Shown here: piece after piece, positions 1 to 6,444 of the stretch
Layout: every line of letters begins with the position of its first letter
Numbering within the stretch: position 1 is the first letter of the stretch
Source of the DNA: Phytoactinopolyspora endophytica
GTDB lineage: Bacteria; Actinomycetota; Actinomycetes; Jiangellales; Jiangellaceae
Assembly (NCBI RefSeq): GCF_004138495.1
Contig: NZ_ML142849.1
Coordinates: 388,027 to 403,898 of the forward strand
Direction: 5' to 3'
DNA: 15,872 nt
Position numbers and translations under genes: made by a program
Notes under the pieces: generated by a model
The model's input: only the letters and a program-made list of their open reading frames with translations
What the model was told of the DNA's origin: nothing
Databases searched by the model: none

Positions 1-69
1 CATGACGACCGCCTTGGTCTTTTGATCGAGAGTCGCAATCAAGGCGTTCAGGTGCTCTGCGAGTGCCAC
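1..69 (-). CDS. Possible 5' end of an unidentified gene running off the left edge
   Basis: Downstream of the SDR stop codon on the minus strand, a frame is open from a GTG at 69 to the window edge. It reads as 23 codons beginning M(V)ALAEHLNALIATLDQK. The helical, Leu/Ala-rich composition looks like real protein, but no family can be recognised from so little. No clear Shine-Dalgarno sequence precedes the GTG, and the same frame is open further upstream, so the start is a guess. A second minus-strand frame starting at the ATG near 110 is also open to the edge and could be the real one. If genuine, the gene would lie about 60 bp downstream of the SDR gene on the same strand. Confidence 0.2.
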   Translation of the reverse strand, partial: MALAEHLNALIATLDQKTKAVVM

Positions 70-130
70 GTACCACGCGTCGCAGGATGTTCGCCGTTTC
101 CACAGACATAAGAGATGCGGCCAGCCCTGT

Positions 131-916
131 TCAGGCGCCCGCGCCGCCGTCGACTGGCACGATCGCGCCGGTCACCATGGAGGCTCGGTCGCTGAGCAGC
201 CACGCAGCTACCTCGGCTACCTCGCGGGGCTCGGCCATCCGGCCGAGCGGGGTCGATGTGTTGATGCGCTCGATGATGCCGGGGGTCGCTGCCTCCCACG
301 CGTCGATCATCTCCGTCGCGGTGCCGCCGGGCGTGATGCCGTTCACCCGGATGCCATCGGGCGCCCAGGTCACGGCGGCCGTCTCGGTGATGCTGTTGAG
401 CGCGCGCTTCATGGCGCCGTATGCGGGGAGGGCGGGGTTCGCGCGGCGGCTGCCGATGCTCGAGGTGTTCACGATCACCCCGCCACCGTTCCGTCGCATG
501 AGCGCGGCCTCGGCGGTCATTGCGGTCCAGTGTGCGCGGAAGTTCACCTCGAACTGCTCGTCGATATCCTCCTCACTCGTGGTGTCGATCGGGCCGGGCT
601 GCTGCTGTATGGCCGCGCCGTTGTTGAAGGCGCCGTCGAGCCGGCCGTGCACCTCCTCGACGCGGCCGAGAGCCGCGCGGATGCTCGCACGGTCGGCGAG
701 GTTCATGGTGACGGCGTCGGCGACGCCGTCGTCGGCGCGGATCTCGGTGACGATGCCCTCAAGGGCGTCGGTGTTACGGGCGGCGATCACGACGGCGGCG
801 CCTTCCCGCGCGAAGAGCCGGGCCGCGGCTGCGCCGATGCCGCGGCTGGCGCCAGTAATGAACACGACCTTGCCAGTGAGCAGGCCGACGGGTGCGATGT
901 CAATGTTGTTGGTCAT
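131..916 (-). CDS. SDR-family NAD(P)-dependent oxidoreductase
   Basis: A 261-residue classical short-chain dehydrogenase/reductase, the usual length for the family. Visible motifs are the Rossmann cofactor loop TGASRGIG (residues 21-28), NNGA (98-101, for the usual NNAG), Ser142/143 and the catalytic YGAMK (Tyr156, Lys160), and a C-terminal PVDGG. It should catalyse a cytosolic NAD(P)-linked alcohol/ketone oxidoreduction; the substrate cannot be inferred. The start chosen is ATG at 916 (MTNNIDIAP): the frame stays open further upstream, but that extension runs into the coding region of the divergent regulator. The gene lies 85 bp from the divergently transcribed MmyB-like regulator at 1002. 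That family is known to sit beside and probably control SDR genes in actinomycetes, so regulation by this neighbour is a reasonable inference. Confidence 0.93.
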   Translation of the reverse strand: MTNNIDIAPVGLLTGKVVFITGASRGIGAAAARLFAREGAAVVIAARNTDALEGIVTEIRADDGVADAVTMNLADRASIRAALGRVEEVHGRLDGAFNNGAAIQQQPGPIDTTSEEDIDEQFEVNFRAHWTAMTAEAALMRRNGGGVIVNTSSIGSRRANPALPAYGAMKRALNSITETAAVTWAPDGIRVNGITPGGTATEMIDAWEAATPGIIERINTSTPLGRMAEPREVAEVAAWLLSDRASMVTGAIVPVDGGAGA

Positions 917-918
917 GA

Positions 919-966
919 TGACAGTGTCAGGCCGCCTCCAGGCCGGATGCAGGTACAGGCAGTACC
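919..966. promoter_or_regulatory. Divergent promoter region with two candidate operators
   Basis: The 85-bp gap between the SDR gene and the MmyB-like regulator holds two dyads. TGACA-G-TGTCA is a perfect 11-bp palindrome at 919-929, 2 bp from the SDR start codon. GGTAC-AGGCA-GTACC is at 952-966, near the middle. Either could be the binding site of the regulator acting on both promoters. No strong -35/-10 pair is evident for either gene. The palindromes are seen directly; the operator role is inference. Confidence 0.4.
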
Positions 967-1001
967 AGGATCCGCCGCCGCGCAGCGTGCACACTTGGCG
1001 T

Positions 1002-1859
1002 ATGGACAAGCAGGAGCTTGGGGCGTTCCTCCGCAGCCGTCGCGAGCGGCTCCGGCCGGAGGCCGTCAGCCTTCCGTCGGGCTCGCGACGCCGGACCCCA
1101 GGTCTTCGCCGTGAGGAGGTCGCGGTCCTCGCGCACATCTCCACCGAGTACTACGTCCGGCTCGAACAGGCCAGGGCGCCACGTCCGTCGGGTGAGGTCC
1201 TCACCGGGATCGCGGACGCGCTGCGGCTCACGGACGCCGAGTCCGATCACCTCCACGTCCTGGCGGGCACCGCGCCGACCCGTAACAGGCTGCATCGGCG
1301 CGACGTTCGCCCCAGCATCCTCGCCCTCCTCGAGCGGCTGCCGCAGACGGCCGCTTTCGTAATGTCCGCTGCCTTCGAGGTGCTCACGTGGAACCACCTC
1401 GCGGCCGCGCTCATGGAAGACTTCGCCCGGCTCGCCCCAGAAGACCGCAACCTCGCACGCCGCGCGTTCCTCGGCCCGGCGGGCGCCGATGCGACCCTGT
1501 ACGGGGTCTCCGACATGGCAGAGTTCCGCCATCACGTCGTCATGGAGCTCCGATCCACGCTCGCCCGATACCCGTCCGACCCTGCAGTAGCCGGCCTCGT
1601 CGACGAACTCCGCCACGGCAGCCCCGAGTTCGCCCGGCTCTGGGACCGGCACGACGTGCAGGCGGCGCCAATGCTCACAAAGACGTTCCAGCACCCGGTC
1701 GTCGGGCAGATCACCGTCGACTGCGACACGCTCGCGCTCACCGACCGCGACCAACACGTCGTGCTCTACAGCGCGCCGCCAGGATCCCATAGCGCCGAGG
1801 CTCTCGCTCTTCTGAATGTCCTTGGAACCGACAGCTTCAACGCAAGCGGAACACTCTGA
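1002..1859 (+). CDS. MmyB-like helix-turn-helix transcriptional regulator
   Basis: A 285-residue regulator with an N-terminal XRE-type HTH (about residues 3-85). It carries the segment RRTPGLRREEVAVLAHIS and the following YYVRLEQ recognition region typical of the MmyB/MltR family. The C-terminal part (about 100-275) matches the PAS-like ligand-binding domain of the family, with the hallmarks FEVLTWN and HPVVGQITVDCDTL. Length is normal. The start at ATG 1002 (MDKQELGAFL) fits the family N-terminus; the frame is open further upstream but overlaps the divergent SDR gene on the other strand. No clear ribosome-binding site precedes it. It probably represses or activates the adjacent SDR gene in response to a small hydrophobic ligand; the ligand is unknown. 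Confidence 0.93.
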   Translation: MDKQELGAFLRSRRERLRPEAVSLPSGSRRRTPGLRREEVAVLAHISTEYYVRLEQARAPRPSGEVLTGIADALRLTDAESDHLHVLAGTAPTRNRLHRRDVRPSILALLERLPQTAAFVMSAAFEVLTWNHLAAALMEDFARLAPEDRNLARRAFLGPAGADATLYGVSDMAEFRHHVVMELRSTLARYPSDPAVAGLVDELRHGSPEFARLWDRHDVQAAPMLTKTFQHPVVGQITVDCDTLALTDRDQHVVLYSAPPGSHSAEALALLNVLGTDSFNASGTL

Positions 1860-1869
1860 CGAGGCCAGA

Positions 1870-2010
1870 CACGGTGCGCAACCCCTGCCGAGATCGACAG
1901 CGGCAGCAGGCTGGGGCGGCGGGCAACGCTGGTATCGAGAAGCGATCCCAGAAGCAGAGCAGCTGTACGAGACATACTTGCAGGAGCGCAGGAAGGAGCT
2001 GGAACGATGA
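1870..2010 (+). pseudogene. 3' remnant of a HigB/RelE-like toxin gene
   Basis: The frame ending at 2010 reads PRSTA followed by a degenerate stretch, then GGGQRWYREAIPEAEQLYETYL. This resembles the last 40 or so residues of actinobacterial HigB-like toxins, in which a DPR-S/R-A segment precedes a GGDK-type turn and an RWY..AIP.A..LY..YL helix. The first two thirds of the toxin are missing: upstream sequence is the tail of the MmyB-like regulator gene, which ends at 1859. The stop overlaps the start of the XRE antitoxin gene (ATGA), the normal toxin-then-antitoxin order for this type. I infer a toxin gene deleted at its 5' end. It could also be translated as a short 64-residue peptide from an ATG at 1816 inside the regulator gene. 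Confidence 0.6.
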
Positions 2011-2327
2011 GTGGGTACCGCAAGTGGCGCGATACTGACCACCTTGACCGCGCCGTTGAGACCGCCGGCGGTCCGGGAGCTTTCGACGACGAGGTCCGGA
2101 GGCTGCGTGACCAGACCCGTGGCTGGCGACTCGCCGAACTGCGCAAGCGTCGGGGTCTGACTCAAGGCCAGGTTGCCCGCCGGATGAGCAGCTCTGTCTC
2201 CCGTGTCTCCCAAATTGAGAAGGGCGACGTCTCCACTCGCGACGTCATGGACCGCTACGTCGCCGCCCTCGGCGGAACCCTCAACCTCGTCGCCGACTTC
2301 GGCGACGAACAACTCAAGGTTGGTTGA
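2007..2327 (+). CDS. XRE-family antitoxin (HigA-like)
   Basis: A 106-residue DNA-binding protein. The HTH_XRE domain occupies about residues 40-95: WRLAELRKRRGLTQGQVARRM, then the recognition helix SVSRVSQIEKGDVST. It ends with YVAALGGTLNLVADFGDE, the typical C-terminus of HigA-like antitoxins paired with HigB/RelE-type toxins. The ATG at 2007 overlaps the stop codon of the toxin remnant (ATGA), indicating former translational coupling. The antitoxin appears full length although its toxin is broken, so it is an orphan that may still bind DNA or neutralise related toxins. Its own promoter is not evident; transcription may come from the MmyB-like gene. Confidence 0.85.
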   Translation: MSGYRKWRDTDHLDRAVETAGGPGAFDDEVRRLRDQTRGWRLAELRKRRGLTQGQVARRMSSSVSRVSQIEKGDVSTRDVMDRYVAALGGTLNLVADFGDEQLKVG

Positions 2328-2743
2328 CCGCCACCGCGTCCACCAAGCAATCGCTCTCCGCCCGATCTTCTGATGGCATGTGCCTCAGCCCAACACGGAA
2401 CGCAGCTGATGAGAGTACGCTCGATCTCGCTCATCGGCGTCTAGACACTGCCGCACAACCCCGTGTCGTTCGCGGGAAAGACGTGCCTCCTGCGCGTCAG
2501 CGATCAACGCTCAAGCGCACTCTCATGTTTGCGGGCGTATCGCGGAGTGTGTAGGCGTGGGGCGGCGGATGGATTACCGTCGACTACAAGGAGCGAAGCG
2601 TCCGAGATCGGGAGCGCTGTGCGCTACGACGACTGGGGTGTACGGTCTTCGAGTGTCCGAGAGGGGGCCTTGGACTTTGCCCCCTGACGATGGCGCGGAA
2701 CACGGCAACCTGACCTGCGATCTCCGACTGAACCAGATCTCAG
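2328..2743. other. Gene-free stretch holding repeat copy A
   Basis: About 416 bp between the XRE antitoxin and the convergent ATPase gene. Several short frames are open here, as expected in GC-rich DNA, but none has a family-like sequence. The recognisable content is the GAGTGTCCGAG-type repeat near its right end. Confidence 0.6.
2651..2721. repeat. Dispersed repeat copy A (GAGTGTCCGAG family)
   Basis: This 71-bp unit starts with GAGTGTCCGAG and contains CGATGGCGC at offset 37. It ends with CCTGACCTGCGAT at offset 58. Copy C (5310-5380) has the same three blocks in the same order and the same total length. A perfect 7-bp hairpin, AGGGGGC (2662-2668) with GCCCCCT (2679-2685), lies inside it. 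The unit begins 22 bp after the stop codon of the ATPase gene, so it could also serve as its terminator. Confidence 0.7.
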
Positions 2744-4216
2744 CTATCGACCGGCATAAAGTCGCTTCATGTCTACGAGTTCAACGTCATCACGGTCGGC
2801 CGCACTCTGACGCAGTTCCTCGGTGAATCCGAACCGAGAGAACAGGATCAGGCGAGGCGGTGACTCGTACTGATCGGAGGGGACGAGTTCGCGTAGGTGT
2901 TCCAGCCGTCTGAGCTCTCTGTCGCCTACGGCGCTCGTCGTGCTCTTCGCCTCGCCAATGGCCAGCACGACATTGCTCTGGGTCGGCCGTCGCCTGCTGA
3001 CGACAACATCCAGCTCGTGGCCCTGCCGATGCTGCGAACAGGCAATTGTTGCGGACTGCACCGTGCTGGGCCGACCGCCCAAGGTCTCCGGTTCGGCATG
3101 CCACAGGCACCACTGTCGCGATAGCTCTTCGAAATGCGGACCGTAGATCTTCGAGTTAACGGTATCGATGTTGTCTTCCCACACCCGCGCACCGCCTCCA
3201 CCGACAAGATCAGCCTCGTTTGGAGCAATGAGCAGCTGATGCAAGCGAAGAATCGGCTCAACGATCCGATAGACCGGACGGCGCTGCCGGAACGCGTCAT
3301 CGACACGCTCGATCAGCTGAGTCTGCTCGAGCAGCGCCAACGGGTGAGCAAGCGCGTTGTCCGTTCGACCCAGGACTCCGGCGATCTCACTGCGTCGATA
3401 CGCTCCCTGGGCGATCGCGCTGAGTACTGAGTAATACAGACCCAGATCTGTCAGGCTCGGCTCTTCATGCAGCAGGACCGCGCCCTCTCGGTAGATCGCC
3501 CGGTCGGGATTGAACAGCCCGCGCACTACCCATTCCGCGAAGTCGGCAACTTCATTTGGCAAGATGCCGCACATGGAGCGGTAGGCAGGCGTTCCCCCGA
3601 CCAGCGCATGGATCCGAAACGCGAGATCAGGATCATCGGCGACGCCCCAGAACGCCGCCGCATCGCGGAATCCAAACGGTTGGATCACGATCTCGTAGTC
3701 GGCACGGCCACGCAACGGCGCCGGGCCAGCCAGCAATCCTCGCATCACGTGCAGCGCGCTACCACACAAAATCAGCCGGGTACCGGCCTGGGCGCTACGC
3801 TGGCTAGAGGGTTCCAACGCGATCTGCACGATGGACGGAAGAGCCGGCTCAGACTCCATGAGATACGGAAACTCGTCCAACACGATGAGCGTTGGCTCAG
3901 ACCGCCGCTGGCCCAGGTCGAGAAGGGCACCGATAGCCTGCTCCCAGTCCTCGAACGCCGGCACCGGCCCACCTGCATATTGAGCGTACGCCCTGGCAAG
4001 CCTACGTAGGTTCATAGCCCCTGCCTGAGGCAGGCCCGTGAAGATCAGCCCGCCCGTCGCCTGAACCAGCAGGTCCAGCAGGAACGTCTTACCCTGCCGG
4101 CGACGCCCGTAGACAAGCCCGAGCCGCGCACTGGTCTCCGGCGAGCTGACAAACTCGACCAGCGACCGCCAGGGACGATCACGGTCATGAAGGCGGGAGG
4201 GCTTGGATAGGTCCAC
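2744..4216 (-). CDS. AAA/STAND-like ATPase with C-terminal DUF234-type nuclease domain
   Basis: A 490-residue protein of the archaeal-type ATPase family. The P-loop NTPase comes first: Walker A GRRRQGKT (residues 37-44), Walker B IVLDEFPYL with LDE at 113-115, and a sensor-like RLILCGS (147-153). A winged-helix-like segment follows (about 255-325). The C-terminus (about 355-470) has the PD-(D/E)xK layout: Glu363/364, ELDVVV with Asp403, and GEAKS with Glu422 and Lys424. This matches the DUF234 domain of this family. ATP-driven switching coupled to nucleic-acid cleavage is inferred; the physiological role of the family is poorly known, and a defence role is possible. The start is a GTG at 4216, seven bases after a TATCAT hexamer, which suggests a leaderless transcript. 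It is a lone gene. Confidence 0.88.
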   Translation of the reverse strand: MDLSKPSRLHDRDRPWRSLVEFVSSPETSARLGLVYGRRRQGKTFLLDLLVQATGGLIFTGLPQAGAMNLRRLARAYAQYAGGPVPAFEDWEQAIGALLDLGQRRSEPTLIVLDEFPYLMESEPALPSIVQIALEPSSQRSAQAGTRLILCGSALHVMRGLLAGPAPLRGRADYEIVIQPFGFRDAAAFWGVADDPDLAFRIHALVGGTPAYRSMCGILPNEVADFAEWVVRGLFNPDRAIYREGAVLLHEEPSLTDLGLYYSVLSAIAQGAYRRSEIAGVLGRTDNALAHPLALLEQTQLIERVDDAFRQRRPVYRIVEPILRLHQLLIAPNEADLVGGGGARVWEDNIDTVNSKIYGPHFEELSRQWCLWHAEPETLGGRPSTVQSATIACSQHRQGHELDVVVSRRRPTQSNVVLAIGEAKSTTSAVGDRELRRLEHLRELVPSDQYESPPRLILFSRFGFTEELRQSAADRDDVELVDMKRLYAGR

Positions 4217-4223
4217 ACACAGA

Positions 4224-4247
4224 ATGATAACTCAACTTGTAACAAGT
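4224..4247 (-). promoter_or_regulatory. Candidate promoter/operator of the ATPase gene
   Basis: On the minus strand a TATCAT hexamer (4229-4224) ends seven bases before the GTG start codon. This is the spacing of leaderless actinobacterial genes. Directly upstream is a perfect 13-bp palindrome, ACTTGT-A-ACAAGT (4235-4247), in the position of the -10/-35 spacer where a repressor would block transcription. No good -35 hexamer is visible. Confidence 0.45.
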
Positions 4248-4743
4248 CGACTTGGCATTACGTGGAGGACGGTAGCCCCACCGATAGGCTCGGTCGACGA
4301 GGGAGAACGAATGCCGAGAGAGCACGTATCTATGACCGTGCGTCGTCATCGATCTAGGAGAGCCCACCTCAGCGCCTCCTCGGCGGCCGAACAGGCCATG
4401 TGATTCTCGTCCTGTCGGTAGACGCGGCCGATCAAGCGGACGGACCGGTTCTTGACGAGCCGGGCTGCCGCACCCCTGGCGCCCTCACCACTTCGTCGGA
4501 CGAGCCGGTTCTCACCCTGACAGCGCTGATCCCGTGCTAATCCTGCCCCGGCCGCCTGCACCAGTATGGATGGCCACGATCGGGACGGGCGCGTTCACCA
4601 CCAACGCGAGGCTCGCCTCGCGAGGCCGCTGGCAACGCACTACGCAACCGTACAACTGTTTGAGTGTCCGAGGAGGGACTCGGCGCTATATCCCCCACAC
4701 ACCATCCTCGATCTATCGACCGCGCGGCTGTGTTGACCGTGGG
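4248..4743. other. Gene-free stretch between ATPase and NUDIX genes, holding repeat copy B
   Basis: About 500 bp with no gene I can support. A minus-strand frame near 4346-4561, ending EEALRWALLDR, has somewhat protein-like composition but matches nothing I recognise. A perfect 7-bp hairpin, CGCGAGG-CTCG-CCTCGCG, lies at 4605-4622. Repeat copy B starts at 4662. The region may contain debris from earlier insertions. Confidence 0.5.
4662..4700. repeat. Dispersed repeat copy B (core only)
   Basis: It has the same GAGTGTCCGAG core followed by GAGGGACT, as in copies A and C. It lacks the internal CGATGGCGC and terminal CCTGACCTGCGAT blocks, so it is a diverged or partial copy. If it once had the 71-bp length of A and C, it would end about 11 bp from the NUDIX stop codon (4744), again just downstream of a minus-strand gene. 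Confidence 0.5.
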
Positions 4744-5244
4744 CTAAGAACGCGGTCGATCGATTCGCATTGCGCCTTGGGCATGCGCGGCTGGCGTCTG
4801 TCTCAACCTGTGCGTGACCGCCTCGAACAGTCCCGGCAATTCCGCAGGAATCGCCAGCGAACACATCTCCGCGAGCGGAACCCAATGCGCTGCGTCGATT
4901 TCATCGATCTGCGTCTCAAGGACCGTGGTGCGCGGCCGGGCAGCGTAGACGAAGTCGATGTGCTGGTGGACCCCGATCAGAGCGTCGGAGACGTCCGCAA
5001 CGATGATCGTGAACGGATTGGAGACCGTACGCACGGCCGGATGCTCGTAAGTAGGGTCACTGACGATGTCGATCTCAATGCCGACCTCTTCGCGTACCTC
5101 GCGCCTAGCGGCTTGCTCGGGATCTTCGTTGGGTTCGATATGTCCGCCGGGGTATAGCCACAGCCCAGACTTGCGATGCTGCACCAGCAGCGCGCGGTCC
5201 TGGTCATCAACTACGGCCACGGACGCGGTGAAGTGGCGGATCAC
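4744..5244 (-). CDS. NUDIX hydrolase
   Basis: A 166-residue protein, complete for the family. The NUDIX box is intact: G34-x5-E40-x7-R48-E49-V-R-E52-E53-V-G55-I56, in GGHIEPNEDPEQAARREVREEVGI. The upstream part (IRHFTAS, ALLVQHRKSGLWLYPGGH) is typical of actinobacterial NUDIX proteins of unassigned substrate. It should hydrolyse a nucleoside diphosphate linked to some moiety in the cytosol, using divalent metal; the substrate cannot be predicted. I prefer GTG 5244, giving MIRHFTAS, which matches the usual family start; a TTG at 5259 would add five residues. Neither start has a strong ribosome-binding site. The gene is flanked by repeat copies B and C and is not in an obvious operon. Confidence 0.9.
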   Translation of the reverse strand: MIRHFTASVAVVDDQDRALLVQHRKSGLWLYPGGHIEPNEDPEQAARREVREEVGIEIDIVSDPTYEHPAVRTVSNPFTIIVADVSDALIGVHQHIDFVYAARPRTTVLETQIDEIDAAHWVPLAEMCSLAIPAELPGLFEAVTHRLRQTPAAHAQGAMRIDRPRS

Positions 5245-5290
5245 GGTTCTCGCTCTCAACTCAACGATCGCGGCCAGGACAACGATCCGA

Positions 5291-5380
5291 CGCAGGTCAG
5301 AACCCTGCTGAGTGTCCGAGGGGGACTTATCCGTTTAGGCACACCGATGGCGCCCTTCTCGAACTGGCCTGACCTGCGAT
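5291..5380. repeat. Repeat copy C bounded by 10-bp inverted repeats
   Basis: A perfect 10-bp inverted repeat, CGCAGGTCAG (5291-5300) and CTGACCTGCG (5369-5378), brackets the unit. Inside are the GAGTGTCCGAG core (5310-5320), GGGGACTT (5321-5328) and CGATGGCGC (5345-5353). From 5310 to 5380 it aligns in block order and length (71 bp) with copy A. It lies between the PIN toxin gene, whose stop is 64 bp away, and the start of the NUDIX gene. The structure is that of a MITE-like element or a hairpin-forming intergenic repeat. Confidence 0.7.
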
Positions 5381-5444
5381 TTCTAACTTGCGTTCATGTT
5401 GGACGCCTGGAACGTCGCGAGCGAATTGACCCAGTCCTCTCCGG

Positions 5445-5873
5445 TCACGTGGCCGGAACAGTCCACGGATCGAAGATCTCGGCTCCGGTCGGCTCAAAAT
5501 CGGCGATGTTTCGCGTCACCACCGTCATGCCATGTACCAGCGCTGTCGCCGCGATCAGCGCGTCGCGCACCGGCCTCGGGTCAGGGACATGAAGGTGCGC
5601 ACCACGCCGAGCCACCTTGGTATCAACCGGCAGGACCCGATCCTCAAAGGCAGGCAGCACATGATCATCGAGCCACGCACGAAGAACCGCTCCCTGTGCG
5701 GCATCGCGTCGCTCGACAAGGAGGACCCCGATCTCCAACTCCTGGATCGTGATGGCCGAGACGAACAGACTGGCGGCCGGCACCTGCGCCGCCCAAGCGG
5801 TCACGTTCTTGTCGGCCTTGCCCGCCCTGGCATTACGCAGTTCGGAGACGACGTTGGTGTCGAGCAGAAACAT
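5445..5873 (-). CDS. vapC: PIN-domain toxin (VapC-like)
   Basis: A 142-residue PIN-fold ribonuclease spanning the whole protein. The acidic metal-binding residues are all present: Asp5 in FLLDTNVVSEL, Glu45 in TIQELEIG, Asp104 in RDALIAATAL and Asp125 in TRNIADF. In VapBC-type modules such toxins cleave specific RNAs, often tRNAs or rRNA, with Mg2+. The start ATG (5873-5871) overlaps the antitoxin stop by one base (TGATG), showing an operon with translational coupling. The pair is complete and probably functional. Repeat copy C begins 64 bp after its stop codon. Confidence 0.92.
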   Translation of the reverse strand: MFLLDTNVVSELRNARAGKADKNVTAWAAQVPAASLFVSAITIQELEIGVLLVERRDAAQGAVLRAWLDDHVLPAFEDRVLPVDTKVARRGAHLHVPDPRPVRDALIAATALVHGMTVVTRNIADFEPTGAEIFDPWTVPAT

Positions 5874-6130
5874 CAGCCCAGATCCGCCGGCCGTGCAAGA
5901 TCCCGCATTGGCGGAACCTCCAGCTCGACATCCTCCACACCTGGCGGCAATCCGAGCAGGTCCACAATACTGCCCCCACCGCCGCTGAGCCGCTCATAGT
6001 CCTCGAACGTCAACAACACATGAGCAGGACGCCCACGATCAGTGATGAACACCGGACCCCGGTGAGCCGCAGCCTTGGCCCTACCCGTGTCCTGATTAAA
6101 CTCACGACTGGAAAACGTCGACACAGACAT
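5873..6130 (-). CDS. Phd/YefM-type antitoxin of the PIN toxin
   Basis: An 85-residue antitoxin. The N-terminal 50 residues form the Phd/YefM DNA-binding fold: SSREFNQDTGRAKAAAHRGPVFITDRGRPAHVLLTFEDYERL. The C-terminal part (LLGLPPGVEDVELEVPPMRDLARPADLG) is the hydrophobic/acidic tail that would wrap the toxin. It is the first gene of the pair, in the usual antitoxin-then-toxin order. A strong purine-rich ribosome-binding site (GGGGAGGGG) precedes the ATG. An inverted repeat in the promoter is a likely autorepression site. Confidence 0.92.
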   Translation of the reverse strand: MSVSTFSSREFNQDTGRAKAAAHRGPVFITDRGRPAHVLLTFEDYERLSGGGGSIVDLLGLPPGVEDVELEVPPMRDLARPADLG

Positions 6131-6152
6131 GCTAACCCCTCCCCTTTTCTCT

Positions 6153-6172
6153 ATGTAGATATGTTACTACAT
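6153..6172 (-). promoter_or_regulatory. Candidate autoregulatory operator of the Phd/PIN operon
   Basis: A perfect inverted repeat, ATGTAG-(8 bp)-CTACAT, begins 23 bp upstream of the antitoxin start. The AT-rich centre (ATATGTTA) contrasts with the GC-rich surroundings and probably overlaps the -10 region. Phd-type antitoxins commonly bind such dyads. The dyad is seen; the operator role is inference. Confidence 0.55.
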
Positions 6173-6444
6173 CGAAGGCGAAGGTCGAAACGTGGCGGAA
6201 CCCGCCCACCCAAGCTCATCCGCACCGCCCATCCTCGACCTCAGCTGACCTGCAGTGGACAGCCAGGATCGCGCCGCGTAGGTCCATGCCCGACTGGTTG
6301 GCCTTGGAGGGATTCGCACTCGTAGCCGTGCAACATTCAGATCCCTACCCGCAAGGTTCGGCTATGTCGAGGACGGCGAATCTAGACTCTGTGCGTTGAT
6401 CGCGTCTTTACTCCATCGGCATGTCACGGCAGATGCCACGCGGG

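Noticed and set aside
63..1001. Upstream extension of the MmyB-like reading frame
   Set aside because: The frame is open by chance opposite the SDR gene; the extension has no family similarity, and the HTH protein starts naturally at ATG 1002.
927..2312. Long open minus-strand frame opposite the MmyB-like and XRE genes
   Set aside because: It is antisense to two clearly recognised proteins and low in recognisable motifs; a typical GC-rich shadow.
4346..4561. 71-codon minus-strand frame ending EEALRWALLDR
   Set aside because: Composition is mildly protein-like, but there is no ribosome-binding site, no known family, and the start is uncertain; left as possible debris.
4534..5157. Long plus-strand frame across the NUDIX gene
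   Set aside because: It is antisense to an intact NUDIX box and has no family features.
2651..5380. Integron attC array
   Set aside because: The gene-plus-repeat layout is similar, but the repeats lack the GTTRRRY / RYYYAAC core sites of attC and no integrase is present.
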